A stretch of 64,000 nucleotides of DNA, from the NCBI RefSeq assembly GCF_004137085.1, contig NZ_QYBC01000006.1, positions 62,001 to 126,000 on the forward strand. The letters are read 5' to 3'. This document shows positions 33,882 to 42,503 of this stretch, in pieces (positions within the stretch are counted from its first letter, which is position 1; every line of letters starts with the position of its first letter). Position numbers and translations under genes: made by a program. Below the pieces are notes generated by a model. It ran no database searches and was not told the origin of the DNA. It was given only the letters and a program-made list of their open reading frames with translations. This DNA comes from Lichenibacterium ramalinae (lineage in GTDB: Bacteria > Pseudomonadota > Alphaproteobacteria > Rhizobiales > Beijerinckiaceae).

Positions 33882-34071
33882 GGCGTGAGATCCGGCGGCC
33901 GTCGTCCCAAGCACGGCCTCGCGGGGCGCGAGAGGGCGGCGAAACTTGCTTTTCGGACGTGTCGCAGTTACGCACTGCCCTCACCCAATGCAAGGGTTGC
34001 GTCCGACGCGAGGGCCGAAGCTCCAGGGCCGACGGCCCGCCGCGAGATCGGACCTGCACCAGGAGGTTCGG

Positions 34072-34536
34072 ATGCCAGGCTTGGACAACGGCACGTCGCG
34101 CGCCCGCAGGGTCGCCGGGCTCGCCGCCGCCGGCCTCCTGGCGCTGAGCCTCGGCGGTTGCCTCGGCTACGACGGCGAGGTGACGCGCGGCTACGTCGTG
34201 GACCAGCGTTCGCTCGACCAGGTGAAGCCCGGCTCCTCCGCCGAACAGGTGCTGGTCGTGCTGGGCACGCCTTCGACCACCTCCACGGTCGGCGGCACGG
34301 CCTGGTACTACATCAGCCAGACCGTGGACCGGACCTTCGCCTTCTCGGCGCCCGCCATCGTCGACCAGCGCGTGCTCGCGGTGTACTTCAGCCGGGACAA
34401 GAAGGTCGAGCGCGTGGCCAACTACGGGCTGCAGGACGGCAAGGTGTTCGACTTCATCAGCCGGACGACGCCGACCGGCGGCGCCGAGCAGGGCTTCGTG
34501 CGCAACCTGTTCCGCTCGCTGATGCGGTTCACCTGA
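34072..34536 (+). CDS. bamE: BamE/SmpA-OmlA family outer-membrane lipoprotein
   Basis: A 154-residue lipoprotein of the SmpA/OmlA family, whose E. coli member BamE is a helper subunit of the outer-membrane beta-barrel assembly machine. A lipoprotein signal ends at LSLGGC with acylated C30. The domain follows: VDQRSLDQVKPGSSAEQVLVVLGTPSTTS (in pieces) and GGTAWYYISQT. A perfect AGGAGG lies 5 nt before ATG 34072. It is divergent from the Cbp3-like gene; the 190 nt between should hold both promoters. Confidence 0.9.
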   Translation: MPGLDNGTSRARRVAGLAAAGLLALSLGGCLGYDGEVTRGYVVDQRSLDQVKPGSSAEQVLVVLGTPSTTSTVGGTAWYYISQTVDRTFAFSAPAIVDQRVLAVYFSRDKKVERVANYGLQDGKVFDFISRTTPTGGAEQGFVRNLFRSLMRFT

Positions 34537-34669
34537 GGCACCGCGTGCGGACGCCCTCTTCCGAGGGCATCGCTGCACAGGCGCGACGCATTCACGGACT
34601 CTGACGGCCCATCGGGCACGGCGGCGGCCGGCCCGCCGCTTGAACCTCCACCCGGCCCGCAGCCGCGGG

Positions 34670-35554
34670 TCAGGCCGGGCCTTCGGGTCCGGCCGGCGGC
34701 GGGGCCGGGTCGAGGGCGGCCTCCGCTTCGGCCGGCACGGGATCGAAGAGCCGGAACAGCGCCAGGCCCGCCACGAAGCCGCCGATATGCGCTTCCCAGG
34801 CGATCGGCCCGCTGGCGAGCCCGAGGGACCCCGACCCGAGCCCGAACAGCAGGTTGGTGACGAACCAGGCGACCATGAAAGTGGTGGCGCGGCGGTCGGC
34901 CAGGAGGCCGCGCAGCGATCGCGCCGGTTGCAGGAAGGCCTGGCGGCGCCCCTCGCCGGCCGCGTCGATGATGGCCGCCATGGGGACCTGCGGCTGGAAC
35001 ATGAAGCGCAGCGTCGCCCCCATGCAGCCCGAGACGGCGGCCGAGGCCCCGATGACCGGCGCGACGTCGAGCGGATGCGCGGCCCACTGCGCGAGGGCGC
35101 CGGCGACGGTCGTGGTCGCCAGCACGGCGAAGAACCGCCCTGCCCCGAAGCGGCGCGCCACCGGCGTGCCGAAGGCGAGGAGCCAGATGGCGTTGAGGCC
35201 GATATGCGCCCAATCGGCGTGGAGCAGCCCGTAGCTCAGCAGCGTCCAGGGTTGGGGCGAGCCGTCGCCGATCAGGATGCGCCCGATCTGCGCCTGCCGG
35301 TAGGCTTCGGGGCCCTCCCCGGCGAGGCGGACGACGCTGTCGACCACCCGGTCGGGCGCCACCAGATAGGTGAGCCGGCCGGGCACGAAGGCGAGTTTCT
35401 TGAACAGCAGGTCGTCCCACGCGTCGGGGATGGCGAGGCGCCCCGCATGGATGGCCAGCAACACCAGCAGGGTCGCCAGGACGGCGCCGGGGATGTTGAG
35501 GATCGGCTGGCGCGGTGGGGCCGTCCCTTCGGGGGCGGCGGAACGGTCAAGCAC
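34670..35554 (-). CDS. Rhomboid family intramembrane serine protease
   Basis: A 294-residue membrane protease that cuts substrates within transmembrane helices. The six-helix core spans about residues 100-275. The catalytic serine is S171 in VIGASAAVSG, the histidine is H256 in WEAHIGGFVAG, and HADWAHIGLNAIWLLAFG is the conserved helix-2 block. GTG 35554 is preceded by GAGGGA at 8 nt, fixing the start; the longer frame upstream is antisense to the PAS-like gene. Substrates are unknown. Confidence 0.9.
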   Translation of the reverse strand: MLDRSAAPEGTAPPRQPILNIPGAVLATLLVLLAIHAGRLAIPDAWDDLLFKKLAFVPGRLTYLVAPDRVVDSVVRLAGEGPEAYRQAQIGRILIGDGSPQPWTLLSYGLLHADWAHIGLNAIWLLAFGTPVARRFGAGRFFAVLATTTVAGALAQWAAHPLDVAPVIGASAAVSGCMGATLRFMFQPQVPMAAIIDAAGEGRRQAFLQPARSLRGLLADRRATTFMVAWFVTNLLFGLGSGSLGLASGPIAWEAHIGGFVAGLALFRLFDPVPAEAEAALDPAPPPAGPEGPA

Positions 35555-35743
35555 GTCTGAAGTCCCTCGGTGGCGGCGGCCGGCGTCGCGCAACCCTTCC
35601 ACGGCGGGGGAGCCGCGGCAAGCGACCCCCGCCGGGCACCCGCGGCATGCCTCGTGCTGCCGTACCGACAACTGCGCCCGATGCCCGCCCGGATGTGCCG
35701 AAAGGCGACATCGGGCTCGGGGCCGAGGCGCCCGGAGACCGGA

Positions 35744-36499
35744 ATGAAACATCACGTCAGCCAAAGCCTGCATGCCTACTGGGACGGACTCCGCGCGGGC
35801 CGGACCGCGCCGGAGCGCGCCGACGTCGATCCCGCGGCCATCCGGCACATCCTGGCCTACACGTTCGTCCTCGAAGTGACCGGCGCGCGCGTGCTGCGGC
35901 GGGACGTCCGGTTCCGCCTCTCCGGCACACGGCTCAACGCGCTCTTCGGCCGGGACCTGCGCGGCACGTCCCTGGACGGCGTTCTGGAGGCGGAAGACGG
36001 CCCGACCCTGGACGCGCTGCTCGACGGGGTGCTGGACGACCGGGTGCCGCTCGTCGCCTGGACGCGCGGCGGTCCGGCGGGTTCGGACGCCGTCGACCTC
36101 GAACTCCTGCTCCTGCCGCTGCGCCACCACGGCCGCACCCACGCCCGCATCCTGGGATCGCTGGCCGCCGTCGGACATCCCGGCTGGATGGGTCTCAAGC
36201 CCACGGCGCCGCTGTCCCTCCTGGGTTTCCAGGCCCTTCCCGCCCAGGCCTCGCCGGTGCAAGCCTTGTCGGATCTGGACGTGTCGGAACTCGGCTCGTC
36301 GGATCGGGCCTCGCCGCTCCACGCGCCGCCGGCCCTGACCGACGGCTTGCTGCAGCGCCGCAACCGGGCGGAGGTCTTCGGGGCCGCGACGTCTCTCCCG
36401 ATGGCGGAGGCATTGCCCCCGCGTCGCGCCCCGCCCCGCACCGCGCGGTTCAGGGTCGTCCAGGGCGGCCGGACCGATGCCGCACCGAGTGCGTTTTAG
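35744..36499 (+). CDS. PAS-domain protein (PAS_5 type)
   Basis: A 251-residue protein. Residues about 10-150 match the PAS_5 family of alphaproteobacteria (LHAYWDGLRAGRTAPERADVDP, FRLSGTRLNALFGRDLRGTSL). The remaining 100 residues are low-complexity, rich in alanine, proline and leucine, and probably disordered. No output domain such as kinase, GGDEF or helix-turn-helix is present, so it is a stand-alone sensor or adaptor of unknown ligand. ATG 35744 is preceded by GGAG. It is divergent from the rhomboid gene and followed by a PilZ gene. Confidence 0.78.
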   Translation: MKHHVSQSLHAYWDGLRAGRTAPERADVDPAAIRHILAYTFVLEVTGARVLRRDVRFRLSGTRLNALFGRDLRGTSLDGVLEAEDGPTLDALLDGVLDDRVPLVAWTRGGPAGSDAVDLELLLLPLRHHGRTHARILGSLAAVGHPGWMGLKPTAPLSLLGFQALPAQASPVQALSDLDVSELGSSDRASPLHAPPALTDGLLQRRNRAEVFGAATSLPMAEALPPRRAPPRTARFRVVQGGRTDAAPSAF

Positions 36500-36539
36500 G
36501 GCGACGGCCTCGTCCGTGTACGATCGAGTTCAGTGCGCC

Positions 36540-36578
36540 TTAACGGGTCCGGGGTGATGGTGCGACGGGACATTAACG
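36540..36578. promoter_or_regulatory. Two TTAACG elements upstream of the PilZ gene
   Basis: Identical TTAACG hexamers at 36540 and 36573, 33 bp apart start to start, about three helical turns, ending 25 nt before the PilZ start. TTAA-type half-sites are bound by CtrA in alphaproteobacteria, but the spacing is not that of the classical site (TTAA, 7 nt, TTAA). Other AT-binding regulators are possible. Confidence 0.3.
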
Positions 36579-36603
36579 TCGAGCAATCCGAGGCGGACAT
36601 CCG

Positions 36604-37215
36604 GTGGTGCCATCCCCCCTGATCAATGCGGAGCCTCAGACGCAGGAGCGCCGTCGGCACCAGCGCGTGCGGGTCGCCGTCCTGGGGCGTTACATGCTGA
36701 CGAACCGCCAGGAGTTCCCCTGCCAGACGATCGACATGTCGCCCGGCGGCGTCGCGCTGATCGCCCCGGTGCGGGGCGCCATCCAGGAACGGGTGATCTG
36801 CTACGTCGACCAGATCGGACGTCTGGAAGGCACGGTCGCGCGCCTCTTCGAGAACGGGTTCGCCCTCGCCCTCAACGTTCCGCTGCTGAAGCGCGAGAAG
36901 TTGGCCGACCAGTTGACCTGGCTCGGCAACCGCCATGCCCTCGGCATGCCGGAAGACCGCCGCCACGAGCGCGTGGCTCCGCGCCACCCGCGCGGCACGC
37001 TGCACCTGTCCGATGGGCGGAACGTCCCCGTGCGCCTCATCGACGTGTCGGTGTCGGGCGCGGCCTTCGCGGCGGAAGTCCATCTGCCGGTCGGCACGCC
37101 GGTCACGCTGGGGCAGACCCCGGCCCATGTCGTGCGCGGCTTCAACGGGGGCGGAGCGGTGGAGTTCGCCCGGCCCTTCTCGGCCGACAGCGACCCCAGC
37201 ACGCTTCAGTTCTGA
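36604..37215 (+). CDS. Tandem PilZ-domain protein
   Basis: A 203-residue cytoplasmic protein with two PilZ domains, the bacterial cyclic-di-GMP receptor fold. Domain 1 has the RxxR arm R17-R21 (RRHQR) and DMSPGG at 44-49. Domain 2 has R119-R123 (RRHER) and DVSVSG at 147-152. Both carry the complete RxxxR and DxSxxG elements, with nearly equal spacing (27 and 28 residues), so both may bind ligand. No membrane or output domain is attached. It starts with GTG 36604; the ribosome-binding site is weak (GAGG), and GTG 36607 is an equal option. Confidence 0.85.
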   Translation: MVPSPLINAEPQTQERRRHQRVRVAVLGRYMLTNRQEFPCQTIDMSPGGVALIAPVRGAIQERVICYVDQIGRLEGTVARLFENGFALALNVPLLKREKLADQLTWLGNRHALGMPEDRRHERVAPRHPRGTLHLSDGRNVPVRLIDVSVSGAAFAAEVHLPVGTPVTLGQTPAHVVRGFNGGGAVEFARPFSADSDPSTLQF

Positions 37216-37218
37216 AGC

Positions 37219-37242
37219 GCGCCCGGCGCGCCCGCCGGGCGC
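37219..37242. terminator. Hairpin between the convergent PilZ and DUF3126 genes
   Basis: A 10-bp perfect stem (GCGCCCGGCG with its complement) with a 4-nt loop, starting 4 nt past the PilZ stop and 3 nt before the DUF3126 stop. It could stop transcripts from both sides. No U-run is present on either strand. Confidence 0.45.
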
Positions 37243-37245
37243 AGG

Positions 37246-37641
37246 TCAGATCTCCTCGAGGTCGTAGTCGAGGATGGCCATCTGCAGCGTGAAGGACTTG
37301 CCCTTGGGATCGTCGGCCGAGACGACGCCCAGAAAGTCGCTGCCGACGTTGAGCTCGACGGAATCGGTCTTCTTGGCCCGCGGCACGACCTTGAACTTGT
37401 CGTTGTCGAACAGGAGTCGCAGATAGGATTCGAGGGTCTGGCGCTCGACCGGAATCTTCATCTCGAAGGAGAAGGACCGGTCGCCGTCCTCGTCGTCCAC
37501 CGCGATCGTGGCGATCCGCCGCTCGCCCAGCATCACGTCGGCCCGGTCTCCGTCGCCCTGGTCGGGCAGCACCTTGATGGCCGTGTTGCCGAAGGTGCGC
37601 TGCAGGTAGTCCTGCAGCTTGTGCAATTCGCTCTTGTTCAC
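37246..37641 (-). CDS. DUF3126 family protein with duplicated domain
   Basis: A 131-residue protein containing two copies of the roughly 60-residue DUF3126 fold. Copy 1 is at about 5-63 (LHKLQDYLQRTFGN ... RSFSFEMKI) and copy 2 at 68-128 (LESYLRLLFDNDKFKVVP ... KSFTLQMAILDYDL). The family is usually a single copy of about 70 residues; here the two copies have diverged, the second being closer to the usual sequence. Function is unknown. GTG 37641 is preceded by GGAG at 7 nt. It lies downstream of cysE on the same strand, a common arrangement in this order. Confidence 0.85.
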   Translation of the reverse strand: MNKSELHKLQDYLQRTFGNTAIKVLPDQGDGDRADVMLGERRIATIAVDDEDGDRSFSFEMKIPVERQTLESYLRLLFDNDKFKVVPRAKKTDSVELNVGSDFLGVVSADDPKGKSFTLQMAILDYDLEEI

Positions 37642-37838
37642 GCTGTGCTCCGAGGGAGTGGAGGAGGGATGCGCCGGGGGAGAGCCGATCCCGGCGCCCG
37701 GCGGGGCATCGGCCGCGGCCTGGCCCGGCCGCTCGGCGCGGCCTGGCGCCGCCCGGCGCGCGCCGCCGGCCCGGGACCCTAGCGGAGGGCCGGGCCGAGC
37801 GGAAGCCCCGGGGCGCGGAGCACGGCCGGCCCGGCGGC

Positions 37839-38720
37839 TCAGCCGTTGCCGACGAGGTCCGGCCCCGGCGTGCGGGTCTGCTGGGCGAAGCTGCGGTCGA
37901 AGGCCTTCTGGGCGATAATCTGGTCCATGGTGCGGGCCGGCTCCGCGCATCCCGCCTCGCCGACGACGCGGCCCGGCACGCCCACGACGGTCTTCTTGGG
38001 CGGCACCGAGGCCAGCACCACCGAGCCCGCCGCGATGCGCGAGCAGTGGCCCACCTCGATGTTGCCCAGCACCTTGGCGCCGGCCCCGATCAGCACGCCG
38101 CGCCTGATCTTGGGATGGCGGTCGCCCGTGACCTTGCCGGTGCCGCCGAGCGTCACGTTGTGGAGCAGCGACACGTCGTCCTCGATCACGGCCGTCATGC
38201 CGACGACGAGGCCGGTGGCATGGTCGAGGAAGATGCCCTTGCCGATGGGCGCGTTGGGGTGGATGTCGGTGCCGAACACGCCCGAAGAGCGGCTCTGCAG
38301 GTAGAGCGCGAGGTCGCGCCGCCCCGCGTGCCACAGGGCGTGGGCGAAGCGATGGGTCTGGATGGCGTGGAACCCCTTGAAGTGCAGCAGGGGCTCGACA
38401 AGGCGCGTGCAGGCGGGGTCTCGGTCGAAGAAGGCCATGATGTCGGCCCGAAAGGCTTCGGCGATGCCGGGATCGTTGCGGGCCACCTCGGTGAAGGCCT
38501 GGCTCAGCAGGATGGCGGGGACGTCGCCGTGGTCGAGGCGGGCGGCGATCCGGTAGATGACGGCCGCCTCGAGCGTGTCGTGGTTCAGCACCGTCGTCAG
38601 CATCAGCTTCGACAGGACCGGTTCGTGCCGGAGGATCTCGTCGGCCTCCGTCCGCATCCTGGCGAACAGCGGGTCGACGCTGGCCATGTCGACGACCTTG
38701 GCGCTTTGACTGTGCCACAT
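37839..38720 (-). CDS. cysE: Serine O-acetyltransferase CysE
   Basis: A 293-residue enzyme that acetylates L-serine with acetyl-CoA, the first step of cysteine synthesis. The N-terminal helical domain is followed by a left-handed beta helix of hexapeptide repeats with IDHATGLVVG-type (LDHATGLVVGMTAVI), LLHNVTLGGTG and KIRRGVLIGAGAKVLGNIEVG. The active-site histidine lies in the HATG block. The C-terminal tail is shorter in known features and longer in length than in E. coli CysE (273). ATG 38720 has GGAG at 9 nt; ATG 38729 is too close to it. Confidence 0.94.
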   Translation of the reverse strand: MWHSQSAKVVDMASVDPLFARMRTEADEILRHEPVLSKLMLTTVLNHDTLEAAVIYRIAARLDHGDVPAILLSQAFTEVARNDPGIAEAFRADIMAFFDRDPACTRLVEPLLHFKGFHAIQTHRFAHALWHAGRRDLALYLQSRSSGVFGTDIHPNAPIGKGIFLDHATGLVVGMTAVIEDDVSLLHNVTLGGTGKVTGDRHPKIRRGVLIGAGAKVLGNIEVGHCSRIAAGSVVLASVPPKKTVVGVPGRVVGEAGCAEPARTMDQIIAQKAFDRSFAQQTRTPGPDLVGNG

Positions 38721-38875
38721 GACGCTCATCTCCAGACGCCGGCGCTTCCACACCGGACGCCCTCTCGCGACAAAGATACGGGCTCCCGTGCGGGGAACAA
38801 GTGCCGGCAAGTTCCGCCACCCCGAACCGCGAACGCGACGGGCCGACGAGGGGTCCCGGCCGGCACCTGCGGCCC

Positions 38876-39640
38876 TCAGCCCCGTCGTGCCAGGAAGTCG
38901 AGGACGCCGGCCTTGAATGTCCTGTCGCCGACCGCCGGATTGTGGTCCCGGTCGGGGATGTCGAGCACCTCGCCGCGCGGCAGAAGCGCCGCGAGGGCGC
39001 GCGCATCGCCGGCGACGGCGTCCTTCGTGCCGACGGCCACCAGGCAGGGCACGGCGATGCGGCCCACCGCCTCGGCCGACAGCGTCTGGCGCGAGCCCCG
39101 GATGCAGGCCGCGAGGGCCGCGAGGTCGTTGCCGCCCGCCTCGGCGAAGCGGCGGAACATGCGCTGCATCGGGTCGGTCAGGGCGTCGAGCGAGGGCGCC
39201 TCCATGGCATCGCCGATGCCGGACGGCAGCCCGACGCCCGCCACGAGGTGATGGCCCAGGCCGCCGAACACGACCGACCGCACCCGGTCCGGTGCCGCCA
39301 GGGCCAGGAAGGCGGCGACGCGCGCCCCCATGGAATAGCCGATGACGTCGGCGCGGGCGATGCCGAGGTGGTCGAGCAGCCGCCGCGCGTCGTCGGCCAT
39401 CAGCGGCGTCGCATAGGCGGCGGGATCGTGCGGCTTCGCACTCGCGCCATGGCCGCGGTGGTCGAACAGCACGGCGCGACGCCCGTCGTCGGACAGCGTC
39501 CGCAGCCAGGACGTGTCGGCCCAGTTGGTGCGCGCCGAGGACGCGAAGCCGTGGATCAGCAGGGCCGGCTCGCCCCGATCGGCCGCCGCGGGAGCCTCGT
39601 CGCGGAACGCGATGCGCGTGCCGTCCGAATCGAAATCCAT
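38876..39640 (-). CDS. Alpha/beta hydrolase
   Basis: A 254-residue hydrolase of the alpha/beta fold. The nucleophile elbow is GYSMG with S103; the oxyanion loop is LLIHGFASS; the catalytic histidine is probably H233 in DRDHNPAVGD, and VGTKDAVAGD supplies the acid. Substrate is unknown; relatives are esterases or C-C bond hydrolases. ATG 39640 has a GGGGG run upstream. It lies ahead of cysE with a 155-nt gap and faces the zinc-finger gene. Confidence 0.85.
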   Translation of the reverse strand: MDFDSDGTRIAFRDEAPAAADRGEPALLIHGFASSARTNWADTSWLRTLSDDGRRAVLFDHRGHGASAKPHDPAAYATPLMADDARRLLDHLGIARADVIGYSMGARVAAFLALAAPDRVRSVVFGGLGHHLVAGVGLPSGIGDAMEAPSLDALTDPMQRMFRRFAEAGGNDLAALAACIRGSRQTLSAEAVGRIAVPCLVAVGTKDAVAGDARALAALLPRGEVLDIPDRDHNPAVGDRTFKAGVLDFLARRG

Positions 39641-39785
39641 GCGTGGTGCCCCCGGGTCGACGCTGCCGCCGATCCATGCCGCCCCGGCGGCGCGGCCGCA
39701 AGCCGCGGCACCGCAAGGCTGCCCTACCCTTTCGCGGCGCTTCCCCCTATGGTGCGCCGCGATCGCCCTCCCCCTCGAGGACTCC

Positions 39786-40031
39786 ATGGCCAGCCATCAG
39801 ACGCCGCATTTCCACAACCAGCCCGGCGTGCCGACGATCCGCATCGGCGTGCGCGAGTTCATGTGCACGGGTGCGCTGCCGCCGCTCGACCACCCGCACA
39901 CCTTCATCGACATGGGCGACAGCGACGACGCCATCTGCCCCTATTGCTCGACCCACTACGTCTTCGCCCAGGCGCTCGGCCACCACGCCGATCCGGCCGC
40001 ATGCGAATACCGGCCCGACACGGCGCCCTGA
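39786..40031 (+). CDS. Small zinc-finger (CHCC) protein
   Basis: An 81-residue protein of the zf-CHCC family, related to the zinc-finger region of mitochondrial complex I subunit NDUFS6. Putative ligands are C27 (FMCTG), H36 or H38 (LDHPH), C51 and C54 (CPYCSTHYVF). In alphaproteobacteria this protein is common and probably associates with respiratory complex I, though that is drawn from the mitochondrial relative. GAGG lies 5 nt before ATG. It is followed after 13 nt by the monooxygenase gene. Confidence 0.85.
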   Translation: MASHQTPHFHNQPGVPTIRIGVREFMCTGALPPLDHPHTFIDMGDSDDAICPYCSTHYVFAQALGHHADPAACEYRPDTAP

Positions 40032-40044
40032 GGAGGGCCGGCCC

Positions 40045-41271
40045 TTGGCCGGCATCGCGGTCGCCGGGGCCGGCATCGGCGGCCTTTCGGCGGCCCTGGC
40101 CCTGGCCTCCGTGGGCCGCACCGTCACGGTGCACGAGCGCGCCGAGGCGCTGGAGCCGGTGGGTGCCGGCGTGCAGCTTTCGCCCAATGCCTGCCTGGTC
40201 CTCGACAGGCTCGGCGTGCTCGAGGCGCTCCGCCCCGCCGCCGTGGCGCCGGGCGAGGTGCTGATCCGCCGCGGGCGCGATGCCGCCGTCCTGGCCCGGA
40301 TTCCCCTTTCGGCTTCGCGCTACGGCGCGCCCTTCCTGGTGGTGCTGCGGGCCGACCTGCAATCCGCCCTGCTGGCGCGCGCGGCGGCGGAGCCCGCCAT
40401 CACGCTCAGCTTCGGCGGCGGCGTGTCGGCCTATGCGGCCCAGGGGCGCGGGGTACGGCTCACCCTCGGCGGGCCGAACCCCGGCACGGCCGCGGCGGAG
40501 GGGCTGGTCGCGGCCGACGGCATCCGCTCGGCCATCCGCCGCCAGATGACGGGGTCGTCCGCCGACGACACGCGCACCTCCGGGCGCTCGGCCTGGCGCA
40601 GCCTCGTGCCGGCGGCGGCGGCCGAGGCGGACGCGCTGGCGCACCGCTCCAACCTGTGGCTGGGGCGGCGCGCCCATCTCGTGCACTACCCGGTCGCGGG
40701 CGGCGCCTTCGTCAACCTCGTCGCCATCATCGACGAGGGCTCCACGGCGCAGTCCGGGGCGTCCTGGTCCGAGCCCGCCGCCGCCGAGGCGGTCGAGCGG
40801 CGCTTCGCCGGCTGGGCGGCACCGGCGCGCCGCCTCATCGCCGCCGCCCCCGGCTGGCGCAAGTGGCGCCTCGCCGACCGTGCGCCCCTCGCGCGCTGGA
40901 CCGACGGAGCCGTCGCACTGCTCGGCGACGCCGCCCACCCCATGCTGCCCTTCCTGGCCCAGGGCGCCGCGCAGGCGATCGAAGATGCGGCCGTGCTGGC
41001 CGATGCCGTCGCGGGGTCCTCCGGTGATCTAGCTGCGGCATTCTCGACCTATGCCGAGGCGCGCCGCGCCCGGACAGCTCGCGTTCAGGCGCAATCGCGC
41101 AGGCAGGGCGACGTCTACCACCTGGGGCCTCCGGCATCGACCATGCGCGACCTCGTGATGTCCAGGCTCGGGCGTGACCGCCTGGTCGCCCGGTACGACT
41201 GGCTCTACGACCCGCCCGCCGCGGTGCGCCGCTTCGCCGGCGGCCCCCCTCCCGCGACGGCGCCTGGCTGA
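40045..41271 (+). CDS. FAD-dependent aromatic monooxygenase
   Basis: A 408-residue flavin monooxygenase of the salicylate hydroxylase/UbiH class. The FAD-binding loop is GAGIGG (residues 8-13), DG motif is VAADGIRSAIR, and the second FAD motif is LLGDAAHPMLPFLAQGA. QLSPNACLVLDRLGVLE after the dinucleotide fold is typical of salicylate or 3-hydroxybenzoate hydroxylases. Substrate is not readable. TTG 40045 is preceded by GGAGG at 8 nt. It is probably co-transcribed with the zinc-finger gene upstream, though a shared function is not obvious. Confidence 0.85.
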   Translation: MAGIAVAGAGIGGLSAALALASVGRTVTVHERAEALEPVGAGVQLSPNACLVLDRLGVLEALRPAAVAPGEVLIRRGRDAAVLARIPLSASRYGAPFLVVLRADLQSALLARAAAEPAITLSFGGGVSAYAAQGRGVRLTLGGPNPGTAAAEGLVAADGIRSAIRRQMTGSSADDTRTSGRSAWRSLVPAAAAEADALAHRSNLWLGRRAHLVHYPVAGGAFVNLVAIIDEGSTAQSGASWSEPAAAEAVERRFAGWAAPARRLIAAAPGWRKWRLADRAPLARWTDGAVALLGDAAHPMLPFLAQGAAQAIEDAAVLADAVAGSSGDLAAAFSTYAEARRARTARVQAQSRRQGDVYHLGPPASTMRDLVMSRLGRDRLVARYDWLYDPPAAVRRFAGGPPPATAPG

Positions 41272-41386
41272 CGCCGGCGTCCCACGCGCGTCGCGGCTCC
41301 GGGCGATCGGCCCGAGGCCGCGCCTCCCTTCCACCGTGATCGCGGGGCTCATCGGCCCAGCGCGGGCGCGCCAACCTCCCGGACCC

Positions 41387-42307
41387 ATGTCGACCGAATC
41401 CCAGAAACCGGATCTGCGCTCGGCCCACGTCATCGTCGTGGCGAACGAGAAGGGCGGCACCGGAAAATCGACGGTGTCGATCCACACCACGGTCGGCCTG
41501 CTCAAGGCCGGCTATCGCGTGGCGACGATCGACCTCGACACCCGGCAAAGGACGCTGACGCGGTTCTTCGAGAACCGGCTGTCCTGGGCCGAACAGGCCG
41601 GCACCACCCTGGAGATGCCGTTTCACCACGCGCTCGACCGCGGCGATTCCGCCGACCTCGGCGACAACGAGACGCGCGAGTTCACGGCCTTCGCCAACGC
41701 CATCGAACAGATCGAACACGACTACGAGTTCGTCGTCATCGATACGCCGGCCTCCGACAGCTATCTCATGCGGCTGGCCCATTCCCTGGCCGACACGCTG
41801 ATCTCGCCGATCAACGACAGCTTCATCGACGTGGACGTCTTCTCCCGCGTCCACCACGACCGGGCGAAGCGCGGCGCCATCGCGCATTACGCCGACCTCG
41901 TGCTGGAAGCGCGCCGCCGGCGGCGCCAGGTCGACGCCGGCATGATCGACTGGGTGCTGCTGCGCAACCGCGTGGCGGCACTCCAGTCGAACAACGCCAA
42001 GCAGATCGCCGCCAGCATCGAGAAACTCGCGACCGAGTTGCAGTTCCGCACCGCCGAGGGCCTGCACGACCGCGTCATCTTCCGCGAACTGTTCCCGATC
42101 GGCCTCACGGCGCTCGACGCCATCGAGGAGGCGGCGCGCGGCGGCGTGCTGACCAACTCGCAATTGGCGGCGCGCCAGGAGATCGGGGAGCTGATCGAGA
42201 CGCTGCGCCTGCCGGTGCGCGGCCCGGGCGAGTCCCACATCGCGGCGCGGCACGACTGGTTCGAACGCATGTCGCGGTTCTATCGCGAGCGCGACCGGGC
42301 GCGCTGA
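41387..42307 (+). CDS. mipZ: Division-plane positioning ATPase MipZ
   Basis: A 306-residue ParA-like ATPase that forms a gradient from the cell poles through ParB and blocks FtsZ assembly away from midcell. The deviant Walker A is KGGTGKST at 22-29. ATIDLDTRQRTLTRFFENR, TLEMPFHH and VIDTPASDSYLMRLAHS are MipZ-specific. It is restricted to alphaproteobacteria, supporting the taxonomic reading. No parAB or ftsZ genes are in the window. It is a single-gene unit followed by a hairpin. Confidence 0.95.
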   Translation: MSTESQKPDLRSAHVIVVANEKGGTGKSTVSIHTTVGLLKAGYRVATIDLDTRQRTLTRFFENRLSWAEQAGTTLEMPFHHALDRGDSADLGDNETREFTAFANAIEQIEHDYEFVVIDTPASDSYLMRLAHSLADTLISPINDSFIDVDVFSRVHHDRAKRGAIAHYADLVLEARRRRRQVDAGMIDWVLLRNRVAALQSNNAKQIAASIEKLATELQFRTAEGLHDRVIFRELFPIGLTALDAIEEAARGGVLTNSQLAARQEIGELIETLRLPVRGPGESHIAARHDWFERMSRFYRERDRAR

Positions 42308-42325
42308 CCGGCACGGGAAAGTCTT

Positions 42326-42345
42326 CCGGCGGCACCCGCCGCCGG
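42326..42345 (+). terminator. Hairpin after mipZ
   Basis: CCGGCGGC, ACCC, GCCGCCGG: a perfect 8-bp stem with a 4-nt loop, 18 nt beyond the mipZ stop. The hairpin is strong but no U-run follows, so it is a terminator candidate only. Confidence 0.45.
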
Positions 42346-42503
42346 TCAGCACCCCCGGTCGACGCTCCGTCCGACGATGGCCTGGCGGGCCCCAGGGGCT
42401 CAGCGGGGGGATCTCAACGCCTCCGAGCACGTTCAACCGAGGACGAGCGCGCCGGCGACAACGGTCGCCATCCCCCTCCGCCCCAACTCCGAAGCGTCCC
42501 GCC

